A DNA stretch of 64,000 nucleotides from Desulfobacteraceae bacterium (GTDB lineage Bacteria > Desulfobacterota > Desulfobacteria > Desulfobacterales > UBA5852): contig JABZFP010000018.1 in the NCBI GenBank assembly GCA_014237395.1, forward strand, positions 1-64,000, in the 5' to 3' direction. This document shows, piece after piece, positions 16,694 through 25,790 of this stretch. Each line of letters begins with the position of its first letter. Positions within the stretch are counted from its first letter, which is position 1. The translations under genes were made by a program, and so were the position numbers. Below the pieces are notes generated by a model. The model was not told the origin of the DNA and made no database searches. It was given only the letters and a program-made list of their open reading frames with translations.

Positions 16694-17689
16694 TTATGGT
16701 TCAGTAATAATGCGTATTTCGACGCGTCGATAGGCTTCACCCGGCATCTGTTCTTTTTTAATAAGTGCCTGCGGGACGACAACCAGACGATTTGCATCGA
16801 CCCCTTTTCCGATAAAATAATATTTGACTGCCATAACACGGTTTTTGGAAAGCAACTCTGCTTGATCCATATTATCGAATTCACCAACATGTCCTGTAAG
16901 TGCAATTTTCGAATTCAAATTTGAATGCGCTTGAATGGCAATGCGATCCAGTTTGGTCCATTCTCCGTCAGCAGGTAAGTTCGAATCCGCATCGAAAAAT
17001 ATCGAAACGCCTGATTTCGTATGCTGCGACTCCGAAAAATTTTCCACAATCGGCAAGGATTCTCCTGAGGCGGAAGCAACTGTTTTAGTCGTCTGTGGTT
17101 TGCTATCCTCCTCATTTGGCAAGCTGGCTGCTTCATACTTCAGCTTAGGTGATTGAACAGGGGCTGAAGGTTTACTTGCTAAAGCAGCGTTACGGGTGCC
17201 GGGCGAGGCTACTGCTTGTTTTTTATCCATGGATGATTCCGGCAAAGGTTTCTGTTGGTTCATACGCTCTACTTGTGCTCTCTGATGGTTCAAGCGCTTT
17301 AATTGTGCCTTCATCATTGCATGCAATTGAAAGGAGAATTCATTGTCTCCAAAACCAACCCTTCCGGTACGAATTTTGACCATTGTAATGTCACGCCCCT
17401 CCTTGATGAATTGAAGCCTCAGTGGTGAACTGTCAGGCGTCTCAGACATAATCACAGTTCCGTCGCGCAGCTTGCGTATTTCCTGAATCGGCATCTTCAT
17501 GGAGGATATGACCTGTAAACCAGACTGGAGCGTTAAATCGTAAGGCCCGATATAATAACTGACCGCTTCTCCATTTAACGTTAGATATGTTCCGTCTGCC
17601 ATTCTCTTGCCGACCCGCATCGTACAGCCCAACATTAGGATCAGGCAAAAAGGGTAAATCACTATCCCGAGAGAATGTTTCGTCAACAC
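16694..17689 (-). CDS. Lipoprotein with C-terminal OmpA-like domain
   Basis: 331 residues, GTG start with AGAGGA upstream. The leader ends LMLGC (Cys22), predicting lipidation. The middle (about 130-215) is low-complexity, rich in Gln, Ser, Lys and Pro, a likely periplasmic spacer. The last 110 residues are an OmpA/MotB-like domain: SIFFDADSNLPADGEWTKLD, IALTGHVGEFDNMDQAELLS KN, VMAVKYYFIGKGVDANRLVV and a terminal RRVEIRI strand; this fold binds peptidoglycan in relatives. The usual N-x2-L-S-x2-R-A pattern is slightly altered (LSKNRVMAVKYY). Likely tethers the outer membrane to the wall. Confidence 0.8.
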   Translation of the reverse strand: MLTKHSLGIVIYPFCLILMLGCTMRVGKRMADGTYLTLNGEAVSYYIGPYDLTLQSGLQVISSMKMPIQEIRKLRDGTVIMSETPDSSPLRLQFIKEGRDITMVKIRTGRVGFGDNEFSFQLHAMMKAQLKRLNHQRAQVERMNQQKPLPESSMDKKQAVASPGTRNAALASKPSAPVQSPKLKYEAASLPNEEDSKPQTTKTVASASGESLPIVENFSESQHTKSGVSIFFDADSNLPADGEWTKLDRIAIQAHSNLNSKIALTGHVGEFDNMDQAELLSKNRVMAVKYYFIGKGVDANRLVVVPQALIKKEQMPGEAYRRVEIRIITEP

Positions 17690-17776
17690 GCTTTTAGTTC
17701 CTCTATCTTAAAAGCGAAACGATGAAACAGAATGGAGATCAGTTGGAGAAATTTACAGGTGAATAGAATGTTTTAT

Positions 17777-18163
17777 TTATTTCTTTGTTTTAAAAAATTT
17801 TCGATCTTCATGCTGTGTATGGACCAAAAACCAATCCGTTATAAATTCAAGAAATTCATCGATTGTTTTCAATCCGCTATCTAAATTCTTTGCATAAAGA
17901 TTCAAGTCCTCAAGGAGTTCTAAGTGAAGCTGGTGGTGGTCCTTGACGCCTGAAAGACCAATAGAGGCGGCTAAATTCTCTTCTGAAGCAAAATGAAATT
18001 CTGCATACTTGTGTAATTCAATGATTAGCTTTCTTTTATAATCAGCATCACTTGTTTCTCTTAAGTTTTTTCCGATTCGAGTTATAAGGTCTAAGAAATA
18101 GCGATGTTGTAAATCGACATATTCGTTTCCGATTTCAAACTCTGGCACCCAATACAATTGCAT
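17777..18163 (-). CDS. Bacteriohemerythrin
   Basis: 128 residues, the usual length of a single-domain bacteriohemerythrin. The diiron ligands are all visible with family spacing: His20, His57, Glu61, His76, His80, His115 and Asp120 (HFASEE, DHHQLH, HTQHED). The protein binds O2 reversibly at a non-haem diiron centre; in anaerobes it is linked to oxygen sensing, storage or delivery. Strong ribosome site GGGAGGA. Monocistronic, between the OmpA-type lipoprotein and repeat copy 6. Confidence 0.93.
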   Translation of the reverse strand: MQLYWVPEFEIGNEYVDLQHRYFLDLITRIGKNLRETSDADYKRKLIIELHKYAEFHFASEENLAASIGLSGVKDHHQLHLELLEDLNLYAKNLDSGLKTIDEFLEFITDWFLVHTQHEDRKFFKTKK

Positions 18164-18236
18164 AACATCCTCCCTAATTATCGGGTTGGTAAAATACTGG
18201 CCTACCAGAATATAACATATCGGCCAAATTCAGATT

Positions 18237-18336
18237 TATTGAGATAATCCCTCATGAATCGTCATGGTCAAAGCTTTTAATTGGGTGCCACTGTCTGTAA
18301 TGGTGCTGATCCTGCAACGAGTCGGAGATATTCAGC
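18237..18336 (+). repeat. Dispersed intergenic repeat, copy 6
   Basis: ATTGAGATAATCCCTCATG, then GGGTGCCACTGTCTGTAATG, GTGCTGATCCTGCAACGAGT and CGGAGATATTCAGC. It is collinear with copy 4 over its whole length. Confidence 0.75.
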
Positions 18337-18393
18337 AATATTGAGATTGACTGCCACTTGCGATTTCTACCCTTAATCAGAACTGGTTTTGAC

Positions 18394-18732
18394 TCAGCCC
18401 CCCTTGATCTTTTCAAGAATGATACGGTTGCCTATTGCCCTCATCTCGAAGGTATCACCGGGTTTGAACCCGATTTTTTCAAGTACCTCTTCGTGGAATA
18501 CGATTCCTTCTTTCCTGAATTTCTGCGTTTCCTTTTCAGGACGATTGAAGAGTCCTCTGATAATGTATACCTTCTGGTCGATCTCCTGCAGCATGATCAG
18601 CTGTTCCAGGAGCCCATAGGGCGTGATATGAAATTCAGCCGTGATTTCCCTGGCCGTCTTTCCTTCCCGAATCATCTTTCTTAATTTGTCCTGGTCATGG
18701 CGATTGTTATTATTTCGATTTGGCATGATCAT
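18394..18732 (-). CDS. AbrB/SpoVT-like DNA-binding protein
   Basis: 112 residues. The N-terminal part (about 14-50: KLRKMIREGKTAREITAEFH, ITPYGLLEQLI) looks like a short helix-turn-helix, and the C-terminal part (about 76-110: RKEGIVFHEEVLEKIGFKPG, DTFEMRAIGNRIILEKI) matches the swapped-hairpin fold of AbrB/MazE/SpoVT proteins. Probably a transition-state-type regulator; targets unknown, no toxin partner is adjacent. GAAAGGG precedes the first of two nearby ATGs. Confidence 0.65.
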   Translation of the reverse strand: MIMPNRNNNNRHDQDKLRKMIREGKTAREITAEFHITPYGLLEQLIMLQEIDQKVYIIRGLFNRPEKETQKFRKEGIVFHEEVLEKIGFKPGDTFEMRAIGNRIILEKIKGG

Positions 18733-18812
18733 AGCGCCCTTTCGTAGAAGTCACTTTAATTTCAACCAAGAACCACCAATTTGTATATCCCGTCGATTCT
18801 TTTTAGTGATCC

Positions 18813-18985
18813 ATTGAGACTATCCCAAAAAAAGGGGCTATGTCAAAATTTGTGGCAGCTTGCCAGGAAGCCAACTGTCACATAATTACAAATAGATTGC
18901 GATACGCCCGTCAAAAACGAACCGGTCAAAACGTTAGATGACGTGTCGCTATCACAATTATCAAAAATGTCAGATTCCTCACGCT
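18813..18985 (+). repeat. Dispersed intergenic repeat, copy 7 (tandem pair)
   Basis: Unit one begins at 18813 (ATTGAGACTATCCCA), includes TGCCAGGAAGCCAACTGTCA and TTACAAATAG; unit two begins at 18896 (ATTGCGATACGCCCG), includes CCGGTCAAAACG and ends near TTCCTCACGC. The period is 83 bases. Confidence 0.7.
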
Positions 18986-19049
18986 ATTCCCTTCCGCACT
19001 AACCGTTACCCTAGCCCCGGAACTTTCCCGAGGACTTAAATAATACCCA

Positions 19050-19245
19050 TCATACAGCCGGCAGCATCAGGTCTGACCTTGTCGCCGGGGTCCTTGTGCG
19101 GCACTATGATTTTTCGCGGACACAGAACTTGCCAAAACCTCTTATCAAAACCTCCTCGCCGGCAGCCAGAGTGCCTTTCATGATTTTCAAAGGACGTTCG
19201 CCGGCATGAGAGGATTTGAGTTTGGGCCGATCTGTTTCTTTCCAG
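19050..19245 (-). pseudogene. Decayed integration host factor / HU-family gene
   Basis: In one minus-strand frame 19104-19205 reads RPLKIMKGTLAAGEEVLIRG then FGKFCVREKS-stop, which is the central beta-arm approach of IHF subunits (family form: LEIIKxTLxxGEDVLISGFGKFxVxxK). Just upstream in another frame NRSAQTQILS resembles the preceding IHF helix (KNxSxxxVExLL), and just downstream in another frame KDPGDKVRPDA resembles NPxTGDxLxLDA. The pieces are collinear but need two frame changes and lack an N-terminus and C-terminus, so this is a broken gene. Confidence 0.6.
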
Positions 19246-19335
19246 AAATTTAATATGCGAACGATATACGATTATGCCACCGCCAAAACGGCCGGAGAGC
19301 ATGCCGTTGCTGGATGGGCTGGCCGTAAAAACGCG

Positions 19336-20616
19336 CTAAAGGAAAAACAGGCTTAGCTGGGGCAGATAGGTGATCACGAGAACGGCCACCAGGAGCACGA
19401 TCATGAATGGGATCGTGGCGCGGTAAAGCTCCGCCACCGGTTTTTCAAATCGGAAGCTGGCAATAAACAGGTTCATGCCCACCGGCGGCGTGAAATAGCC
19501 GATCTGCATGTTGGCCAGAAAGATGATGCCCATGTGGACGGGGTCGACACCATAGCTGACGGCCACGGGGAGAATGAGCGGCACCATGATCACCAGGGCC
19601 GAGAAGATATCCAGGATGGCGCCCAGCATCAACAGCAGCAGGTTGAGGAGAACGAGAAACACAATCTTGTCGCTGACCAGCCGCTGGATCAGGGTGAACA
19701 GGCGCATGGGAACTTCGGCGTCGATCAGGTAATTGGTAAACGCCAGCGACACGCCCAGAATCAGCAGAATGCCCCCCACCATCACCATGGACTCCCGCAT
19801 GATGGCGGGCAGCTGTTTGATCGGAATTTCCCGGTAAATAAACACCTCGACCACCACCACGTAGGCGGCCGTCATCACCGCCGCTTCCGATATGGCCAGA
19901 TAGCCGCTGTAAATACCGACGATCAAGAATATCGGTAAGGGTATTTCCCAGATAGCCGCGCGCACGGCCGCCAGCGCTTCGCTGATCGAGAATGACTGTC
20001 GTTGACGGGCCATGCGACGGTTCGTCCACAAGCTCCAGCCAGCCAACAACACCAGCATGAGCAATCCCGGCAGCAACCCCGCCCAGAACAAATCCTCGAT
20101 GGTGAAGACCCGGCCGACCCCCATCTGCTGGGCGACCACCCCGTAAAGGATGAGGGGCACCGAGGGGGGGAAAAGGAGGCCCAGGCTTCCCGAGGAGGTC
20201 ACCAGCCCCAGACTGAAGCGTTCGCGATAACCGTCCTGCATCAAGGCCGGGTACAGCAGCGCCCCCAACGCCACAATCGTTACACCCGACGCACCGGTAA
20301 AGGCCGTGAAAAGGGCGCAGGCCACCAGGGACACGATGGCCAGACCACCGGGCATCCACCCCAGGAAAACCTGGGTCAGGCGGACCAGGCGTTCCGACGT
20401 CCGACTGTGCCCCACCACATAGCCGGCAAAGGCAAAAAAAGGCAGCGCCAGCAGAAGCGGCATGTCGGCGATGCGATAGATTTCGATGGCCACGACCGAC
20501 AGGTCGATGCCCTGGGAATAAAACCCCACCATGGCCACGGCCAGCAGGATGGTAAAAAGGGGGGCCCCCAGAATGGCAAACAGGACCAGAAGAATAATCA
20601 GGATCGTGGCCGTCAC
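19336..20616 (-). CDS. dctM: TRAP transporter large permease (DctM)
   Basis: 426 residues from a GTG at 20616 that overlaps the TGA of dctQ (4 bases), the standard arrangement; a longer frame to 20718 is only read-through of dctQ. About 12 membrane helices, with the family's conserved SSGSLGLLFPPSVPLILYGV segment near 150-170, GASGVTIVALGALLYPAL near 100-118 and FTPPVGMNLF near the C-terminus. It is the main sodium-coupled channel subunit of a tripartite carboxylate-type importer. Last gene of tatT-dctP-dctQ-dctM. Confidence 0.93.
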   Translation of the reverse strand: MTATILIILLVLFAILGAPLFTILLAVAMVGFYSQGIDLSVVAIEIYRIADMPLLLALPFFAFAGYVVGHSRTSERLVRLTQVFLGWMPGGLAIVSLVACALFTAFTGASGVTIVALGALLYPALMQDGYRERFSLGLVTSSGSLGLLFPPSVPLILYGVVAQQMGVGRVFTIEDLFWAGLLPGLLMLVLLAGWSLWTNRRMARQRQSFSISEALAAVRAAIWEIPLPIFLIVGIYSGYLAISEAAVMTAAYVVVVEVFIYREIPIKQLPAIMRESMVMVGGILLILGVSLAFTNYLIDAEVPMRLFTLIQRLVSDKIVFLVLLNLLLLMLGAILDIFSALVIMVPLILPVAVSYGVDPVHMGIIFLANMQIGYFTPPVGMNLFIASFRFEKPVAELYRATIPFMIVLLVAVLVITYLPQLSLFFL

Positions 20617-21122
20617 GGTGTCGCCCTTAGCCTGCCGGTCAGGATCAAAACAAACTGGAGGACATACCGCAGGGCCATGATGAGGAAGGCCAGCGGCAGA
20701 ATAGAGGCGCAGACCCAATAGGGCACCGGCCCGAATGCCAGTCCCCCGGCCTCATACTCGCTCTTGACGAACTGCAGACAGTAGTAAAAAGCCGCCAAGC
20801 AAACGCTTCCGGCAAAACAGGTGGTCAGCCCCTCCGCCACCCGCCGTCCACCGGGCGACAGGAAACGCGTTACCAAATCGACGCTGATGTGCTTCTTCTG
20901 GCGCGTCGCCGCCATGGCACCGGCCATGCCGAGCCACAGCACCATCAGGCGGATGAGAATGTCGCCCCACACGATGCCGGTGCCCATCACGTTGCGCAAC
21001 ACGATCTGGTAAAGGGCCAGCCCCATGGTCGCCGTGAGCAGCACGGCAATGATCATATCCTCCACCCGGTGCGTAATCTGCAGCATCCGCGCCAGTCGGG
21101 ATGGGGCCGTCGGTTCAGTCAT
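20613..21122 (-). CDS. dctQ: TRAP transporter small permease (DctQ)
   Basis: 169 residues from the ATG at 21122 (MTEPTAPSRLARML), which overlaps the dctP stop by 8 bases. Four membrane helices; the DctQ motif region is IVWGDILIRLMVLWLGMAGA followed by KKHISVDLVTRFL. It forms the membrane complex with DctM and docks the binding protein. Confidence 0.92.
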   Translation of the reverse strand: MTEPTAPSRLARMLQITHRVEDMIIAVLLTATMGLALYQIVLRNVMGTGIVWGDILIRLMVLWLGMAGAMAATRQKKHISVDLVTRFLSPGGRRVAEGLTTCFAGSVCLAAFYYCLQFVKSEYEAGGLAFGPVPYWVCASILPLAFLIMALRYVLQFVLILTGRLRATP

Positions 21123-22137
21123 GCGTGCGGGCCAGTCGGGATCGATAATCATTGAGGTGGCGATCCAGCATCTCGACCATGGCCGGGGTGATGTGGCCGC
21201 CATCCATGATCTTCTGGTGGACGGATGCCGCCACCGCGTACCAGTTCGCCTTGATTTCCGGCGGGGGGTCGATAAATTGAATGCCCTGGTTCTGAAGGGC
21301 TTTCAGGGCCTCAACATTCTGCTCGCGGTTCATGGCGTCCATCTCACGCCAGGCCTGCGTCATGATCTGCCGCACCAGGGTCTGGTCGTCCGGCGCAATC
21401 TTGGCAAAGGCCTTTTTGTCGATGGCCAGGATGCCGTAGATGTAGACCATCGGCAGCGTCGTAAGGTACTTCACCTGCGTGTGCCACTGCAGCACGATCG
21501 CGCCATAGGGGGTGGTGGCCGCCGTATCGATCAGGCCGGTCTGCAACCCGGTGCGCACATCGGCGATGGGCAGGGAGATGGGATCGATGCCGAAACCCTT
21601 CATGGCCTCCAACACCATTTTATCATGGGCCGGGATCCAGACTTTCAGCGGCTGAAGGGATGCGACGGTATCCACCGGCTGGTTGGACATGATATAGGCA
21701 AAGCCCCCCCCGTCGGCCAGCCCGAAGGTGACAAATCCGTTTTTCTCCAATCCCTCCTGGATCACGGGGTCCATTTGCTGGCGGACGTAATCGACCTCTT
21801 CCAACGACCGGAACTTGAGGGGCATGGCATAGATCTGGGCATCGGTATAATGGCCCGAAAGCGCACCGCCCGTGAACGCACCGCCCTGCAACTGGCCAAT
21901 GCGAATCTTGCGCAAAACGGCTTGGTCATTCCCCATGACACCGCCCGGATAAAATTTGAAGCGCACCCTGTTTTCAGTGGCCGTGGCAACCTTGTCGGCA
22001 CCTTCGCGCATTTTTTGCATCCAACTGGAACCGTCCGGCGAAAGCGTCGCGATTTTCAGGATGGTGGCCTGGGCGGTCGCCGTCATGGCCAGCACCATAA
22101 CGATGGCGGCGAAACGAAGCAGGTTCAAACGAGTCAT
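21115..22137 (-). CDS. dctP: TRAP transporter substrate-binding protein (DctP, TatT-associated type)
   Basis: 340 residues from the ATG at 22137 (MTRLNLLRFAAIVMVLAMTA), with a signal peptide cleaved near AQATILK. The DctP fold is clear: LKIATLSPDGSSWMQKMREG, VRFKFYPGGVMGNDQAVLRK and DVRTGLQTGLIDTAATTPYG, where a conserved Arg normally contacts a substrate carboxylate. An aromatic/Gly-rich site and TatT next door place it in the TatP branch. The ligand is unknown; TatP-type proteins may receive it through the TatT chaperone. Confidence 0.9.
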   Translation of the reverse strand: MTRLNLLRFAAIVMVLAMTATAQATILKIATLSPDGSSWMQKMREGADKVATATENRVRFKFYPGGVMGNDQAVLRKIRIGQLQGGAFTGGALSGHYTDAQIYAMPLKFRSLEEVDYVRQQMDPVIQEGLEKNGFVTFGLADGGGFAYIMSNQPVDTVASLQPLKVWIPAHDKMVLEAMKGFGIDPISLPIADVRTGLQTGLIDTAATTPYGAIVLQWHTQVKYLTTLPMVYIYGILAIDKKAFAKIAPDDQTLVRQIMTQAWREMDAMNREQNVEALKALQNQGIQFIDPPPEIKANWYAVAASVHQKIMDGGHITPAMVEMLDRHLNDYRSRLARTHD

Positions 22138-22159
22138 ATGCATTCCTTCCGGCATCATG

Positions 22160-23077
22160 CTAGAAATAGTCATCGGCACTGGCCATCAGCACGCGGGCCC
22201 GGTCCTGCGCCAGGGTGTTCTGAAGAACCAGTTCGGGAACTTGGGGATTGGCCTCCAAAACTTCCGTGAGCAACCGGTCGTGAAGCTCACGATCGAAGAC
22301 CATGCGGGCATATTGCTGGGCGTAAACGACCTTGGCCATCAGGTTCTCGCCCTTTGAAAGCGTTATCGCGCGTTCGAAATGGTCACGGGCCACCTCGGGC
22401 TTGCCGCCCAGGGCCGGCGGGACCAGAACGGCAAAGGTCCCCATGTACAAATGCGCGCTCCCTTGCTGGTAGGTTTCATCGATGGCAATGATCCGCTGCA
22501 TGATGGCCTCCACCCGGGAAAGCTCCGCCACCGCCTCGAGATCGTCCTTGTGGGCTTGAATCCATCCGGCCCAAGCCGCTCCCAGGGTGTAGAAGACGGG
22601 CACATCCTCCGGCGCCATCTGTTGGATGCGGGCCTCGAATGTCTCGTAGGCGGCCTGCCGCAAACTGCAATCGTCCGAACGATGGGCGCACACCGCGCGC
22701 TGGGCATACCCAAAAGCCCGGGTTGAAAGCTTGCGGGACCGCTCCGAGTCATCAACAAAGGCAGCGCCATACGTGCTGTAGAGCGCAGCCGCCTTGGTCA
22801 GTAAATCCTCATTGTCAGGATCGCTGTAAATCATGCCGTCCAGCATCAGGAGATAGGCCGCCGCCCCTTCCCGGACGGTTTCCGGATCATCGTTGTTGGC
22901 AATGGCATGGGAAAGATTGTCTGCCAGATCACCGGCGGCCATGGAAACCACCCGGCTGCAGGCCGGCAGCAGGGTCAGGGACAATAGCAGCAGACCCTGC
23001 AGGATGCAGCGGATAGGCCGCTGAAACGCTTTTGGGGTAATTCGCCGACCCATCGCGGGTATGGTGACGCTGTGCAT
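22160..23077 (-). CDS. tatT: TRAP-associated TatT component lipoprotein
   Basis: 305 residues from the ATG at 23077 (GAAGGA upstream; the frame extends to 23110). The leader ends LLPAC, predicting lipidation. The rest is alpha-helical with TPR-like repeats (YGAAFVDDSERSRKLSTRAF; MGTFAVLVPPALGGKPEVAR; HFERAITLSKGENLMAKV), matching the TatT (TRAP-T) family first studied in Treponema, where trimeric TatT forms a ligand channel that binds the TatP binding protein. It is the first gene of the operon, 22 bases before dctP. Confidence 0.9.
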   Translation of the reverse strand: MHSVTIPAMGRRITPKAFQRPIRCILQGLLLLSLTLLPACSRVVSMAAGDLADNLSHAIANNDDPETVREGAAAYLLMLDGMIYSDPDNEDLLTKAAALYSTYGAAFVDDSERSRKLSTRAFGYAQRAVCAHRSDDCSLRQAAYETFEARIQQMAPEDVPVFYTLGAAWAGWIQAHKDDLEAVAELSRVEAIMQRIIAIDETYQQGSAHLYMGTFAVLVPPALGGKPEVARDHFERAITLSKGENLMAKVVYAQQYARMVFDRELHDRLLTEVLEANPQVPELVLQNTLAQDRARVLMASADDYF

Positions 23078-23312
23078 GGTGACATGTCCTTCAGGCGCTG
23101 ATCGGAACATCGGTTGGCGACGATACCATGGTGATTGGCACCGCTTTTTTACTGCAATTGGTTGAAAATTGCAAAACGGTATACGCCATACCTTAGAATG
23201 ATGTGAAGATCAACGGATAGGAACAACCCTTCGTTGCCACGCCGCAGCCCTGCCGCTCAAAGGCGCCGCGAGAGACGATGCCGGAAAGCATTCTCCAATC
23301 GACGGCGCCGGG

Positions 23313-25667
23313 TCAGCGGGCTGGCGTTTCCTCAGGCGGGACCGGTTCCGGATCGTCCTCGGGCAATTCCGAAGGGTCCGTCTCGGATGCCGTATCGTTG
23401 CTCACGGTTCCAGGATCCCCGGCGGCGGTCTCCTGGATGGCCGGAATCATCAGCTTCTGGTGGATATGCAAATCGGCCAGATCCACGTCCATGTTGTAAT
23501 GTTTGAGGAGCCACATGGGCACGCCGAATTTTTCCCGACAGAGGGTCCAGTAATTGTCACCCGGCTCAACCCGGTAGGGTTCCAGTTCCGCAACGCGATA
23601 GGCGGCAAAAAAATCTTCCTGCAGGCGTTTGTGGTATTCGTAGCGCTGTTCTTCAAAAGCAGCGGCATTGGTCTTGTCCAGGGGGATTTTGATCTTCTGG
23701 TGGAGATGCAATGTCCGCCCGAAGCGCAGACCGTTGAGACGCCGAATTTGTTGTGTGCGAACGCCGGCCCACTCGGCGAAGTGTCCCAGCGTCTCTTCCA
23801 CTTCGACCTGCAGCAGGCCCACCGGCTTTTGATCGACCTCACTAACCTGGTCGAAACGGACATCGATGGAAACAATGGCCGGATTGGGGATGACCACGGC
23901 CGGGGCGGGCGGCAACGTCGGTTGCACCGCGACGGCGGGGGCCGAGGCTGTCTGAGGCGCTTGGGGCGCCTCGGGTATCGTTGGCGGCGTTTCAGGCGAC
24001 GTCGGGACGACCTCTGATACGGACACGGGAATGGTCGGCATTTCCTGCACCGCTTCAGGCTCGGGACCCGCTGTCACCGGCGAAGCCGGTATCTCAGTAG
24101 GCACGGAGGCCGTCGTTACTTCCGTTTCTTGTTGTTCCCGGGGCGTGGGCGCAGGAGGCACTTGCGGTTCCTCACGCACTGCGGGCAACGGTTCGGCAAC
24201 CTCGGGCGCCGGCTGATTTTCGATGGATTGACGCGCATCGGAGGATACGACGGTGTCCACCTTCGCCTTGTCGATGGCGGCCACAACCACCGGCGGTTCC
24301 GCGGCAACCACGACCGGGGGTTCCGGTTTCGGCGGCGCGATCTTCTCGCCCGGTACCGGAATGCGCAAAGTCTGCTTTGGGTAGATCGTGGCCCGGGCGC
24401 TCAGGTTGTTGGCCAGAATCAGGTCGGACAATCGGACTCCGTGCACGCGAGCAATCCGACCGGCCGTATCGCCCCGCTGAACCGTATAAAACCGGCTGGG
24501 CTTCTGGGCGGACTGGTAGAGGGCCGACGGGATCGCCGCCAGGGTCGCTCCGCTTGGGGCGGCATCCAGCGGAAGCCGCAGGTCATAGCCTTTGGGAACG
24601 TATTTCTGGTCGTTGAAAACCGGCGATCTGAGGGCCGGATTCATCTGCTTCATGACATCCGGCGCTACCTGGTAGTAGGCGCAGAGATCCTCGAAACGGA
24701 TATAGCCATCCAGGCGGACCGTGTGCGATGCCGCGGGTGCGGCCAACTCCAGGTCGCCGAAATAGGCCGTGTAATCGGAGGCCACCTGGCGGGCGGCCAG
24801 AAATTCGGAATAGAAATTACGCGAAGCGAACTTGAAGGTGCGACTGCGATAACGATTAAAAATAGCAGGATAATCACCATGCTTCTGGCGGGCGCGCGCC
24901 ATGCCGGCGGCACCGTGGTTATAGGCGGTAATGGCCAGGGGCCAGCTGCCCAATTTTTCGTAGTTCTCACGCAGGAGTTGGGCGGCCGCATGGGTGGCCC
25001 GAATGGGATCGCGCCGCTCGTCCAGCACGTAGCCCACCTGCATGAACCGTTTGCCGGTGGAACGCGTGAACTGCCATATGCCGGCCGCGCCGAATTTGCT
25101 GTAGGCGCTCGGATTGAAGGAAGATTCGACATGCGGCAGATAGGCCAGATCCTCGGGCACCCCGTAGGACGTCAGGATGGTCCGGATTTCATCCAGATAG
25201 GCCCCGGATCGAATCAGTCCGGCCCGGAAGCGATCTTTCTGACCGAGTTGACCGCGCACTTGCTGACTGGCGCGGCGAAACGTCTTGGCGTCGGCATTGG
25301 GTCCGAACAGCTTGGCAACCCGCCGGCAGTCACTGTCCTCGATGTGCGGGTTGGCCGCCAGCCGCTTCAGGATGTCCCGGTAGGTGGCAATGGCCCGTTT
25401 CGTGCGACTGCGGTTGATCTTGCGTGCCCCTGGCATGTCGTAGGGTTTGACCGTGATCACGTCGTACACGATGTTCAGATCGATGCTGTCGTGAATGATG
25501 ACCTGCGTGGTCGGGTAGCGGGAATAGACATTGGTCCAGAAGGCGACATTCGGCGCGATCGCATCAAACCGGGGAAACGGCTCGGCCACCGCAACGGATA
25601 GCCCTCCCCAAAAAAACACCGCCATGCCCAGAAGCGCGGCGCGCAGGGCGCCTGAATAACGCTGCAT
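23313..25667 (-). CDS. MltD-like lytic transglycosylase with LysM repeats
   Basis: 784 residues with a signal peptide. The SLT/lysozyme-like domain is at about 165-290: LAYLPHVESSFNPSAYSKFG (catalytic Glu in HVESSF), AAGIWQFTRSTGKRF and ITAYNHGAAGM. A LysM follows near 395-440 (YTVQRGDTAGRIARVHGVRL), then a Pro/Val/Glu-rich linker of about 150 residues and LysM-like modules near 620-740 (YRVEPGDNYWTLCREKFGVP). It cleaves peptidoglycan with 1,6-anhydro product formation. RBS AAAGGA. The long acidic linker is larger than in E. coli MltD. Confidence 0.9.
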   Translation of the reverse strand: MQRYSGALRAALLGMAVFFWGGLSVAVAEPFPRFDAIAPNVAFWTNVYSRYPTTQVIIHDSIDLNIVYDVITVKPYDMPGARKINRSRTKRAIATYRDILKRLAANPHIEDSDCRRVAKLFGPNADAKTFRRASQQVRGQLGQKDRFRAGLIRSGAYLDEIRTILTSYGVPEDLAYLPHVESSFNPSAYSKFGAAGIWQFTRSTGKRFMQVGYVLDERRDPIRATHAAAQLLRENYEKLGSWPLAITAYNHGAAGMARARQKHGDYPAIFNRYRSRTFKFASRNFYSEFLAARQVASDYTAYFGDLELAAPAASHTVRLDGYIRFEDLCAYYQVAPDVMKQMNPALRSPVFNDQKYVPKGYDLRLPLDAAPSGATLAAIPSALYQSAQKPSRFYTVQRGDTAGRIARVHGVRLSDLILANNLSARATIYPKQTLRIPVPGEKIAPPKPEPPVVVAAEPPVVVAAIDKAKVDTVVSSDARQSIENQPAPEVAEPLPAVREEPQVPPAPTPREQQETEVTTASVPTEIPASPVTAGPEPEAVQEMPTIPVSVSEVVPTSPETPPTIPEAPQAPQTASAPAVAVQPTLPPAPAVVIPNPAIVSIDVRFDQVSEVDQKPVGLLQVEVEETLGHFAEWAGVRTQQIRRLNGLRFGRTLHLHQKIKIPLDKTNAAAFEEQRYEYHKRLQEDFFAAYRVAELEPYRVEPGDNYWTLCREKFGVPMWLLKHYNMDVDLADLHIHQKLMIPAIQETAAGDPGTVSNDTASETDPSELPEDDPEPVPPEETPAR

Positions 25668-25790
25668 TGTGATCCTTTCTCATCTGACGCTGGTAGAGCT
25701 GTCCCCCCGCATTGCCGGAGGCGTGCGTGAAGCCCCGGTACGGGACCGGATTGCCGAATATGGCAACCCTCACCCGGGGAGGGAGCGACT

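Noticed and set aside
16694..17689. MotB-like flagellar stator protein
   Set aside because: The N-terminus is a lipoprotein signal, not the MotB membrane helix with its Asp, and no motA is adjacent.
21025..22269. 414-residue plus-strand ORF
   Set aside because: Antisense to dctP and neighbouring genes of a coherent TRAP operon.
24129..25601. 490-residue plus-strand ORF
   Set aside because: Antisense to the MltD-like gene, rich in Gly/Arg/His with no domain features.
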